From: Porphyra umbilicalis
Lineage: Eukaryota > Rhodophyta > Bangiophyceae > Bangiales > Bangiaceae
Length of the DNA stretch: 64,000 nucleotides
Reading direction: 5' to 3'
Assembly: GCA_002049455.2 (NCBI GenBank)
Contig: KV918817.1
Coordinates: 120,962 to 184,961 of the forward strand
In this document: piece after piece, positions 51,801 through 61,145 of the stretch
How positions within the stretch are numbered: the first letter of the stretch is position 1
Layout of the letters: every line of letters begins with the position of its first letter
Notes under the pieces: model-generated
The model's database searches: none
What the model was told of the DNA's origin: nothing
What the model saw: only the letters and a program-made list of their open reading frames with translations
Made by a program: the position numbers and the translations under genes

Positions 51801-53702
51801 CTGTTCGCCAACCCATACTCCTGTTTCCACATTGGCAGGTGGCGTGTGGCGCTCCACTGATGGCCCGTCTCGGAGCGGGAGGCGGCGCTGTCGGCCCGCC
51901 CACCAACAACGCTAGCGCTTGGGTCGTGACCATCGGCCGCACGTTACGGCGGAAAAGAAGCGCAGAAGAGTACTAAATTAGGCGTAAACGTAGGGGATGA
52001 TGATAAAATCTAGCGAAGTATTTGGTGCCTTACTGCGTGTTGAGCCGCCGGCGCCGCCGGCGCCGCACTGGGCCAAGACAATTCGCTCGATGAGGATTCG
52101 GCCAAAGAGAGCGAATACGACCTGCATCTGGCACTCTGCTGCATGCCGTGGTCGTACTCACATGTAAACCACACTGTTCCGGCCAAAACCCCACAGGCAG
52201 CCTGTTGCACTGTTCAGAACAGGCCTAATACGTTGTTTCCCGGAGACCGCATCTGGCGGCGCACGAAAAGGAAACTACAAGAGGGAGAAGGTGGTGCCGC
52301 TCGGCTTGCACTCGTCGAGCCCGCGGTGGGGCCGGCGCCGACCCAACAGTGGGAGCCCCGAGGGACACGGAGCCCAACAGCGCTCCTGTTCGCCAACCCA
52401 TACTCCTGTTTCCACATTGGCAGGTGGCGTGTGGCGCTCCACTGATGGCCCGTCTCGGAGCGGAAGGCGGCGCTGTCGGCCCGCCCACCAACAACGCTAG
52501 CGCTTGGGTCGTGACCATCGGCCGCACGTTACGGCGGAAAAGAAGCGCAGAAGAGTACTAAATTAGGCGTAAACGTAGGGGATGATGATAAAATCTAGCG
52601 AAGTATTTGGTGCCTTACTGCGTGTTGAGCCGCCGGCGCCGCCGGCGCCGCACTGGGCCAAGACAATACGCTCGATGAGGATTCGGCCAAAGAGAGCGAA
52701 TACGACCTGCATCTGGCACTCTGCTGCATGCCGTGGTCGTACTCACATGTAAACCACACTGTTCCGGCCAAAACCCCACAGGCAGCCTGTTGCACTGTTC
52801 AGAACAGGCCTAATACGTTGTTTCCCGGAGACCGCATCTGGCGGCGCACGAAAAGGAAACTAAAAGAGGGAGAAGGTGGTGCCGCTCGGCTTGCACTCGT
52901 CGAGCCCGCGGTGGGGCCGGCGCCGACCCAACAGTGGGAGCCCGAGGGACACGGAGCCCAACAGCGCTCCTGTTCGCCAACCCATACTCCTGTTTCCACA
53001 TTGGCAGGTGGCGTGTGGCGCTCCACTGATGGCCCGTCTCGGAGCGGAAGGCGGCGCTGTCGGCCCGCCCACCAACAACGCTAGCGCTTGGGTCGTGACC
53101 ATCGGCCGCACGTTACGGCGGAAAAGAAGCGCAGAAGAGTACTAAATTAGGCGTAAACGTAGGGGATGATGATAAAATCTAGCGAAGTATTTGGTGCCTT
53201 ACTGCGTGTTGAGCCGCCGGCGCCGCCGGCGCCGCACTGGGCCAAGACAATACGCTCGATGAGGATTCGGCCAAAGAGAGCGAATACGACCTGCATCTGG
53301 CACTCTGCTGCATGCCGTGGTCGTACTCACATGTAAACCACACTGTTCCGGCCAAAACCCCACAGGCAGCCTGTTGCACTGTTCAGAACAGGCCTAATAC
53401 GTTGTTTCCCGGAGACCGCATCTGGCGGCGCACGAAAAGGAAACTAAAAGAGGGAGAAGGTGGTGCCGCTCGGCTTGCACTCGTCGAGCCCGCGGTGGGG
53501 CCGGCGCCGACCCAACAGTGGGAGCCCGAGGGACACGGAGCCCAACAGCGCTCCTGTTCGCCAACCCATACTCCTGTTTCCACATTGGCAGGTGGCGTGT
53601 GGCGCTCCACTGATGGCCCGTCTCGGAGCGGAAGGCGGCGCTGTCGGCCCGCCCACCAACAACGCTAGCGCTTGGGTCGTGACCATCGGCCGCACGTTAC
53701 GG
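33846..53702 (+). repeat. Satellite array: 34 head-to-tail copies of a 584-bp unit
   Basis: The unit starts GCGGAAAAGAAGCGCAGAAG and ends ...GCCGCACGTTACG. Following one landmark, 34 units occur at exact 584-bp steps, except unit 18 (583, one base lost near 44287) and unit 32 (585, one C gained near 52357). Copies are nearly identical. A common A/G variant (GGAGCGGAAGG or GGAGCGGGAGG) splits them into two types. Units 5, 8 and 11 share an AAAGTAAAA variant, and units 6 and 9 share GGACAGGGAG, a three-unit pattern. Each unit holds a GC palindrome (GCCGGCGCC repeated), CTGTTCAGAACAG and CGCTAGCG. Open frames of up to 122 codons recur on both strands only because the units are identical. Confidence 0.98.
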
Positions 53703-55729
53703 GTTCATCTTCGCTTTCGAGTTCCGATGAAGCTGTGCAGCCGAGAATAAGAACCTCGTTTCGTGCGGCCGATCTGAATAGAAATGGAAGGCTCTGGACC
53801 TACGCAATGACTGTGCATATAGCGGATTTGTTGCATTGTCAGAGTCCCTTGTTCTATGTTTCTAGCCAGACCGCGCTGCGCGGGACACGGAGATCCGCCG
53901 CCTTTCAAGTTCAAGTCGGAACATGTTGGTCGTGTGTTCCCCGGAAGAAGACGACGAGGTCAGGCGGTCGCAACGACGTCTGCGTGCCTAATTACCACAT
54001 CGACTTAACAGAGAAGTGCACAACTACGCTCCATCTGCTTGTCTTGCATTCAAGTCTATCCCCGTTGATGACGAAAATGATTCATCTTCCATCAAGAGGA
54101 CGCTATTGGCCTGTGTTAAGAAACAGCTTTGCGCAAGCCTCGCGAGTCGCCACTTCTGATTTTTACGTTTTGTGCTGGCCCAATATCGTGCTTTTCTATA
54201 TTTTGTCCACACCGAGAGCGACGTGGTTGAATCAAACACATCATGTTGATGATCCACGCCCCCTCAGGGATGCCCAAGGGCGCTGTCCCGAGACAACACT
54301 CAAGAGGAGCATTGCATATCTCCGACCAGGAACTGCGCAGAGCAAAAGATTTGACCTGATATTCGGGCCCACACGCGTGGCTCTTGTCGCACAGCACTTC
54401 TGAGTGGTCCGCTCGGAAATGTTCGGGGTCCAGATCTGCACGATGTGAAATGGAGACGCAAACCACGTCCTCGATGGAATACTTGTGGCTTCGCATTTTA
54501 AATGCAAGACGCGCGGAGCCATTCAGTGGGGGTGTCAGGTGCAGTGGCAGCAACGCTGTCGGGCCCGAGATGAAAAAATGGGACAAACTATTTGCCGTTG
54601 CTCCGCCGTGTTCCGCGTCAATCGGCGAGATGATGGAGATGCGGAGATTGGCAGCACCTCATTGGCTGAACCAGCGGAAGATCTTCTCTGGAGCATGTGG
54701 CGGGCAGACTCGATGGTATGCACGAGGCGGCACTCGTGGGGGCGTCGCCTTCGACGGCGGTCGCATCCCTCTTCGCCTTTCTGATGCCCCGTTCCTTCCG
54801 TCCTGCCCCCATCGGTGGCGGTGCTTCTAGAAGCTGAACATGCGCTGGCGACCCAGTTGAGCCACAGGGCCGTCGCAGGGGCACTTTGTCGGGGCAGATT
54901 GAGAGCAGGGTCCACTGCGCTGGGCGTCGACGGACCCCTGACGGACCGCTGGGTCTTCAAACGAGGCCGTCACGGAACAGAGCAGATGACTTTTTCTTTG
55001 GCGTCTCCGAGCGAAGAGCGGCAACAACGGGTACGGCGTGGGATGCCGGGGAATGCCTCCTCATCGAGTTCGTCTCGTGCAAGGCGATGGTGGTCGATGA
55101 CCCGTGGGGCACGGTGAGCCGCACGATTGAGGGTGCAGCGGTCATCTTTGTGGGCGGCTTCAGCCCGTCGGGTGCATTTGGGCCCCAGAAATGATGCTGT
55201 TCCGGGCTGGGCGCTTCGGTGAAGTGAGTCCAGCCGCCACTCCTGGGCAGGAGGCGAAGTTCTTCATTCTTTGGGAGTCCCGTTCCCGGTACGTTGAGGT
55301 ACTTCTGGCCACAGACGAGTGTGCGCGGGTTTTGACCGCAGAAGCCTGCTTGCCTTTCGGCCACAGACGTGAGAAGCCTGCTTGCGTTTTGGCCACAGAC
55401 GTGTGTGTGGACGGCGTTGGACAGAACACAGCCTGTTGCGGGTGACTGTTGCTCTCTCAGGACATGCGCTTTGCTCCACTCAATCGTTGCACCGTGCAGA
55501 GGCACCCCAGTGATCATTCTGACGTCTCCGGCGCGTTACCGCCGACACGCGGATGCAATATCTCCTGGCTCGTGCCTCTAGTTGCTGTCTGACTCGCCAC
55601 GTGCCCCTTCCTTCGGTTTTTCTTTTGTCGCAAGACTGTCACGTCGGCGCTTCGCGTTATCGGCCAAGTCCTGGTGTTGTCTTAGGTGTATTCTGACATC
55701 AGACGCCGAGTGCACGCAGACGGGGAGCC
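53703..55729. other. Intergenic stretch right of the satellite
   Basis: Less GC-rich than the left part of the window. A 243-codon plus-strand frame (53672-54403) begins inside the last satellite unit and has no recognisable domain, so it is not called. Near 55305-55410 there is a short degenerate direct repeat (GAAGCCTGCTTGC...GGCCACAGACG). Confidence 0.5.
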
Positions 55730-57844
55730 ATGGCGAGAACCAAGGGTGGCCGAACGCAACAAGCGGCAGCGGCGGCCGCCGCGGTGGCAGCCATGGCGGC
55801 AGCAGCAGAAGTCGCCTCCGGTGCGGTGGCCATTGCGGCTGCTCAAGGCGTCTCGTCATCCGATGAGGAGCTGGCAGTTCGCTCATCGAGGTCGCCGTCT
55901 ACCGCCCAGGGTCAACTCGCGGCAGCTTCTCCCCCATCTTTACCCCCAATAGGACCTGCAACTCCCAAGCTCCTAGGTGTGACACCGAGAGCGCATGCGG
56001 CGCGCCCCCCTCGCGCCCCTCCCGCTGGCGCTGGCGCCAGCAGCTCGCGGAACGTCCGCGGCGGCCCCATTCGTGGCGTGGGCAGTCGCCCGCGCCCTCA
56101 ACAGCATCCTCGGACAAGCAATGAGGAGGCAGATGCCGATGGGGAGGAGAACGATGATGATGAGGGGGAGGCGGCGGAGCAGGTGCGATGTGGCCTGTGC
56201 CCGAAGGCGAACCGGAGCGGTGGTACCCTACCCTCGGCCATGCTCGGCCTGTTTTCCAGCTCTTCAGGTAAGCAGACGGTAATGGTGCACCACGTTTGCG
56301 CGCTGAGGGCAGCGGAGGTATACTGGGATGAGGAGGCAGACCAACTGCGCAGCGTCTACGAGGCCTACCATCGCGGCAGCCAGCTTCAATGCGGCGCCTG
56401 TCATGACCGCGGCGCCACCGTTGGCTGCAGCGTCGCGGCGTGCCCTCTATCCTACCACTATTGCTGCTTGCCGTCGGGCGCCTGCTTCATCAACGCGGCG
56501 GAGCACTCGGCACTATGCCCGAGCCACGCGGCAGCGGCATTAGCGGCATCGCCGGCGTTGCCGTTGCTCCGAGCCGGCTTCCCGGACGCGAATGCTGCCG
56601 TGATGGGGGCAGCGGGGGCGGCTGTCGAGGACGTCATGACTGGGCTCGACACCCCGCACGGGAAGCATACGCAGCTTCGCCGGGGGGCCACAGAGATTAT
56701 CTATTCCCGCGCGTGGCAAGTGGCTTCCAACGCCCCTGACGCTCGCTCTGTGCTCGTGGACCGGAAGACGGGCCGCATCCTCACGTCGCGCGAGAGACTC
56801 TACCTGCGCCGCAAGCCGTGTGTGCTGCTGCCGTCCGTGGTTCCCCTCATCGTTCGGCAGGCGCAGGCGATGGCATGCTCTGGACCTGCCGCTGGACCAG
56901 CTGTAGCTCCATGTGGCGCTCCTACTGGACGTGCTGGAGGACCTGCTGCAGCTGCATCCGGGGAACCTGCTGGACCCGTTCCTGACGAAGCCGTTGGACC
57001 CACCTCCGCGGACCGCACCGCCGCAGGTTGGGCTCCTGATAGCCAGACTGGCACCGGCCGAGCGGAACCGCGGTCCCGCGTCTCGCCGGTATTGCTGGTA
57101 CGCAATCTCCGCAAGGTCCCCAAGTTTGAGGGACGTGTGGTACGAGGTGTCGTGGACGATAAGACGCCACTCATCGCGGAGAAGCCTACGACTTCCCCAG
57201 TTGCGGATGGACGTTTGGACCTGTTACCTGCAGCCGATGGCGATGGAACCCACGTTGTCGCCGACGCGGCAGACGCAGTCATTCAAGTGTCGGACGACGA
57301 GGACGAAGACGTTGGAGTTGGCGCTGGGTCGGGGGACGATGTTTCCGGTTCGATGCCTGCAGGTGGGCGTGCCGCAGTCAACGGCATCGTCGGGGTGCCG
57401 CGGGCAGACGTGTCTCCACGTACGGACGCGGCTACCTCAATTGGGCATGGCCACGGCGGTGAGCGAAATCGTGCTGCGGAACTTCCGGCTGCCATTGCTG
57501 CAGGGCTTGCTGCAGTTGCTCGGGCCGCCGCTCGTCAAGCAGTCGAGAAACCGCCGGGTCGTGCTGCAGAAGCTCTTGCTACCTCCAATGGCGCTTCGTC
57601 GGCTTCCAAAGACGCAGCCGCAGGAGGTGGCCGCGGGGGAGGGGATTCATCATGTGCTGGTGATGGGCCAGCGGCTGGAGGTGCAGCTGGTGCTAGTGGT
57701 CTTCAAGAAGGAGGAGGCGCAGCAGCGGCTGGTTCTAACGAAGGCGGCGAACGTGGAGCAGCCGTTGGTAGTGACCAACGTTGCGGAGGTGGAGCTGCCG
57801 TTGGCGGTCACAAGGAAGGAGTACGTGGAGCAGCCTGTGGTTGA
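55730..57844 (+). CDS. Extended PHD-finger (ePHD) nuclear protein, main frame
   Basis: 704 codons from an ATG in a good context (GAGCCATGG). After Met removal the N-terminus would be Ala-Arg-Thr-Lys, identical to mature histone H3. An Ala-rich and acidic region follows. Residues about 154-266 form an extended PHD domain: CGLC, then VHHVCALRAAEVYW, then CGACHDRGATVGCSVAACP, YHYCC and CPSH, which fits the zf-HC5HC2H layout of chromatin readers. VIQVSDDEDED near 517 looks like a SUMO-interacting motif. The rest is Gly/Ala/Pro low complexity. The frame stops at TGA 57842, but reopens in the same frame afterwards. The role is probably chromatin binding in the nucleus; the target is unknown. Confidence 0.72.
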   Translation: MARTKGGRTQQAAAAAAAVAAMAAAAEVASGAVAIAAAQGVSSSDEELAVRSSRSPSTAQGQLAAASPPSLPPIGPATPKLLGVTPRAHAARPPRAPPAGAGASSSRNVRGGPIRGVGSRPRPQQHPRTSNEEADADGEENDDDEGEAAEQVRCGLCPKANRSGGTLPSAMLGLFSSSSGKQTVMVHHVCALRAAEVYWDEEADQLRSVYEAYHRGSQLQCGACHDRGATVGCSVAACPLSYHYCCLPSGACFINAAEHSALCPSHAAAALAASPALPLLRAGFPDANAAVMGAAGAAVEDVMTGLDTPHGKHTQLRRGATEIIYSRAWQVASNAPDARSVLVDRKTGRILTSRERLYLRRKPCVLLPSVVPLIVRQAQAMACSGPAAGPAVAPCGAPTGRAGGPAAAASGEPAGPVPDEAVGPTSADRTAAGWAPDSQTGTGRAEPRSRVSPVLLVRNLRKVPKFEGRVVRGVVDDKTPLIAEKPTTSPVADGRLDLLPAADGDGTHVVADAADAVIQVSDDEDEDVGVGAGSGDDVSGSMPAGGRAAVNGIVGVPRADVSPRTDAATSIGHGHGGERNRAAELPAAIAAGLAAVARAAARQAVEKPPGRAAEALATSNGASSASKDAAAGGGRGGGDSSCAGDGPAAGGAAGASGLQEGGGAAAAGSNEGGERGAAVGSDQRCGGGAAVGGHKEGVRGAACG

Positions 57845-58234
57845 GGCCAAGGGGATGGAGGTGGAGCAGCCGCTGCTGGTGTCTCAGGTGGTGGAGGGGC
57901 AGCTGCCGTTGGTGGTGACCTGCCAGGTCACGGCGCAGGCGCTGCAGTCGGTGACGCAACGCGACAACAAGCTCCTCCTTGCTTGCAGCAGCAGCGCCCC
58001 AACGAGGAGCTACTTCCAGCACCGCATCCACGAGTGCGAATAAAGCGTGCTCCCGTGCTCGCTCCCCCCCTTTTTGGACCTGACGAAGGCACAGCTGGTG
58101 CGTCGCACAGGGAACCGGCCGTACGAGAAGGGGGAGCAGGACAAGCTGGCGCTCCCTGCCCGATTGTGGGGCTGGCCAGTGACACGGCGGCCGGTCATCA
58201 AACAAAGCGGCTCAAGTCGAGTACGCCGCACTGA
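57845..58234 (+). pseudogene. Continuation of the ePHD frame beyond an in-frame TGA
   Basis: After the TGA at 57842-57844 the same frame stays open for 129 codons to TGA 58232-58234. It keeps the Gly/Ala repeat style across the stop and ends in a basic, Pro-rich tail with a TKRLKSS segment. Possible readings are a nonsense mutation, an unseen intron, or loss of constraint. A different frame (56913-58043) is also open here and shows stronger G/C third positions, so the true frame is unsettled. Confidence 0.4.
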
Positions 58235-58238
58235 CTAG

Positions 58239-58454
58239 CGGGGCATTGAGAGCGGGCACAGTGCGTCGTCGGCGGACGACGATCCAGACGCAACTGTGAA
58301 GGTCGAGCCGAAGCGTGATGCTGCTGCTGGTGCCAGTACCGCAGTGCACAGCAGCAGCATCGCTGGGGGAGCAGCTGCAGCGGCGGCTGTGCCCCATCCT
58401 GTCGTCGGTGCGACACGACCTTGTGAGGACATTATCATCATCGACTCTGATTGA
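58239..58454 (+). pseudogene. Open segment with SUMO-type motifs, possible last exon of the ePHD gene
   Basis: About 71 codons, open to TGA 58452-58454, in a frame one base off from the preceding tail. It contains SADDDPDATVKVEPKRD, where VKVE matches the sumoylation consensus, an Ala-rich stretch, and the terminal EDIIIIDSD, typical of a SUMO-interacting motif. The content fits a nuclear protein and the preceding gene. No intron of usual size joining it could be found. Confidence 0.35.
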
Positions 58455-58772
58455 ACCGTCTTGTGTTTGTTGTGCCCTTTTTATAGAAGTACGGCCGGCA
58501 CTCACTCTGTCTTGTCGGCGGCATTCCAAAGCAACGGTGCCATCTGTCAAGCTGCGGACGACTCGTCTCTCCCCGTATTTCTCGGAAAGGCGCACGTGGG
58601 CCGAGAAAGACCCGTTGAGATCGTCGCTGGACATGTATCGCTCTCCACGCCCACATGCAGTTCCCTTCCATCCACTCTGGGAAAAGGTAATGACCATCGC
58701 CACGACTGTGACAAAGAGAAAAACACACGACACGTTTACTCACCCACCACACGGAAACTCAAGAACACAAAC

Positions 58773-59798
58773 TCAAGCAAGCAGCTGGGACAGGCGGTCG
58801 GAGACGACGACAAACTGGCCCGCAATCTGTTGCATGGTCAGCATGCCCACCGCAGTCGCCATGAGGGTGTGGGGCTTGTCCAGGTAACGGCCGTTCTGAT
58901 ACACAAGGTTACGGACATGCTTCTTGAGATCACTGAAGACCCCCTCGATGGGTTGCAGATTGGGGGAGTACGGCGGCAGGCGGATGTGGTACATCCCGTT
59001 CGCTTGCATGAACGAGTCCCCATCGTCGTCATGGATGCCTGCATTGTCGTACAAGACAACACAGGCATCAGGCTGCATGTCTCAAGCCAGCCCCGGCACA
59101 TACGTCCCCATCTGGGCGTTGAGACACTGTAAAAAAAGCCGCCAGTCGTCTGCTGTCTGCGCCCCGCCGAGCACGACCGTCTGCGACCACAGAACCCCCG
59201 CCGTCATGGAGACAGCCATCATGGTGCTCGTCCTCGGCACAGTCCTTGGGTCCCGGTCCAGCATTTCGCACCTGACATTGCGAAGAGAGCGTCCGTACCG
59301 GCGGTACACGTCGCTACCCGACGAGTGCGTCTCATCAACGGAGACAATGCAGCGCATGGGGAAGCCAGTAATGGCCGTCGCAAAGGCCCTCTGAGCGGCC
59401 TCCGAGCGCTCGAGGAACAGCCGCTCGATCCTGTTCCGCGTGTAGTCATGGGAGCGCAGCACACGGTGGACGGTAGCCGGGCTGACGTATCGGTGGTCGT
59501 ACTCAGGGTAGTTCAAGCTCAGCTTGACGAGCAGGTCCACGTGGTCGCGGAGAAAGGCCGCCGGCTCGGCCTCCACCAGCGTAAGGATGGCGAAGACGAG
59601 GTCTGGGTTGCGCAGCGCGGCGTCCGCATGGTTGTTCCGGAGGACGGGGTCCCGCCACACCGTCCCGTTCTCAGCCCACGTCTGATGCCAGCGGCGCAGC
59701 GAGCGGGTAGAGCAGCCGATGATGGCGGCTGTCTCGCACGATTCATAGCCCTCGTCAAGCAAACCGAGAGCATGCTGCCGCTCCGTCTCGTTGAACAT
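58773..59798 (-). pseudogene. Tc1/mariner-type (DDE_3) transposase with one in-frame stop
   Basis: 342 codons from ATG 59798 (Met-Phe-Asn-Glu-Thr). The N-terminal helix-turn-helix region has TAAIIGCSTRSLRRWHQTW. The catalytic residues are Asp in VSVDETHSS (~153), Asp in VLYDNAGIHD (~251) and Glu in NLQPIEGVFSDLK (~285), with 33 residues between the last two, typical of the Tc1/mariner/IS630 group. A TGA at 59084-59082 falls between the first two Asp residues, in an otherwise continuous frame, and would cut the product at about 238 residues. Length and order are normal for the family. No terminal repeats were identified with confidence. Confidence 0.85.
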
Positions 59799-60700
59799 GT
59801 TGTCCTGGGGCCGTAGCAAGTGGCGGCAGCCAGGTAAAGGGGGGGTGAGGATGGCGAGGAGCGAGGAGATGGAGCATGTTGCGACTTGGGTGGTGGTTGG
59901 TCCCACGTGCACGCGAGCCAAAGAGCTAGCGGATGTCCAAGGCGTGCTGGAAACTAGAAAAATACAGATGGACGAATCAGGCGCGCGCAGCGATTGCCGG
60001 TTGACGAATCAGGTGCGTGCTCAGCGACTGCCGATGGTGATCTCCGATCTCAGATCGAGCGAGAAAGCGCGGAATCAGCGCCCGGCTGACGTATGCCAGA
60101 CCTCAGTTGTGCGGATCGACGCCGCTTGGCAGGAGGCCCCCATCAGTGAACGAGCACTCGCCTGGTTAAGACGTTATTTCTTTCAATTAAGACGACTTGA
60201 CCGCCAAGCGGACTGGCAATTAAAATTGCCACCGACTCGGAGCGATCCAAGATACCGTGTTGCCGCACAGAGGAAACCGCAGACCGTGCTGCCCCGTTGT
60301 CGCATCACACCTGCTTCCTAGCATGTAGCCAGGCGCAGGATATGGCAACGAGTACGGGTAGAAAACACCGAGCAGCATCATGCGACAGGTTTCGCACAGG
60401 CACGTGAAGTCGAGAGTACCTATTGTGCATCACGGTCATAGTCTCTGAGTGGGGGTGGGAGCACTTGTCGTAGAGTTGGAGGCTCAGCTGCACGTGCGCA
60501 AGTGACAGCCGCAGAGCACTCCGCCAGGTGGGCGCTGACGTTCACGTCCCTGCTGCTGTCCCCGTTCTAGGTCTCTTCCACAGCCATGGAGTGTACTTGA
60601 TCAGCTGTGGAGATTACTTCATCCAAGACTGAAAGGACAATGACAAGTGTTCGCACCTGGAAGCGCGCATCTGGCAGCAACGTACCCCGTCAGAGGAGGC
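59799..60700. other. Intergenic stretch right of the Tc1/mariner transposase
   Basis: No gene or RNA recognised. A short imperfect direct repeat (GACGAATCAGG...GCGCAGCGA) occurs near 59972-60023. Confidence 0.45.
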
Positions 60701-60702
60701 TA

Positions 60703-61143
60703 TTGCTGATCCCCCAATTCTGTCCTCATCGACCAGGAACGGTTCCTGGCGGTACGGTTCTTGTGGAACTGGCCATCTATTGGTTAAACGCAGCGGTTAA
60801 TAGCTGCTCAGCATGAATCTGAGACGACCTATGGGCTCTCCCACCGCCACTTCCGTGCAGAACCGAGATCTTTCTTTTTCTTGAGATTTTCTTCCGATCC
60901 CTTCCGTGTCAAGGGAGCAACCGGCCCGCAATCGTTGGGATATCGAGATTTTCTGGGAGATACGCAGAAAAGTGCAGAAAAACGAAGGCGTCGATTGTGC
61001 GATTGGGGGCCGTACGGGCACATTCTGTAAAGATCGGGCCGGACATGCACTGCTGTCGGACTGCTCGACCAATGAGAGATCTGCATTCGTTGCCGTTCCA
61101 CTACCGTTCCGGGGCGATGAGGACAGAATTGGGGGATCAGCAA
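60703..61143. mobile_element. MITE-like element with ~40-bp terminal inverted repeats and TA flanks
   Basis: TTGCTGATCCCCCAATTCTG at the left end continues for about 40 bp and is repeated in reverse complement at the right end (to 61143), with two mismatches near the inner edge. Both ends are bordered by TA (60701-60702 and 61144-61145), the target duplication of Tc1/mariner elements. The 441-bp interior has no meaningful coding frame, so it would be non-autonomous. Confidence 0.72.
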
Positions 61144-61145
61144 TA

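Noticed and set aside
33846-53702. 118-, 89- and 66-codon frames repeated in every satellite unit
   Set aside because: They recur on both strands only because the units are identical; there are no domain-like features, and single-base variants extend or shorten the minus-strand frame without pattern.
33846-53702. CRISPR or CRISPR-like array
   Set aside because: The units are contiguous 584-bp repeats with no short repeats alternating with unique spacers, in a eukaryotic setting.
53672-54403. 243-codon ORF across the satellite edge
   Set aside because: It starts inside the repeat, lacks a recognisable domain and has mixed codon use.
56262-56275. CAG-GTAAGC splice donor inside the ePHD domain
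   Set aside because: Reading straight through gives the expected cysteine/histidine order of the domain, so no intron is needed.
57842-59084. UGA recoding (selenocysteine or altered genetic code)
   Set aside because: In-frame TGAs occur in two decayed-looking genes, but TGA also ends several intact frames (for example 32310 and 27461), so plain nonsense changes are simpler.
59070-59100. A GTATGT...CAG intron removing the TGA in the Tc1/mariner transposase
   Set aside because: It would be 31 bases long and would break the frame of the downstream catalytic part.
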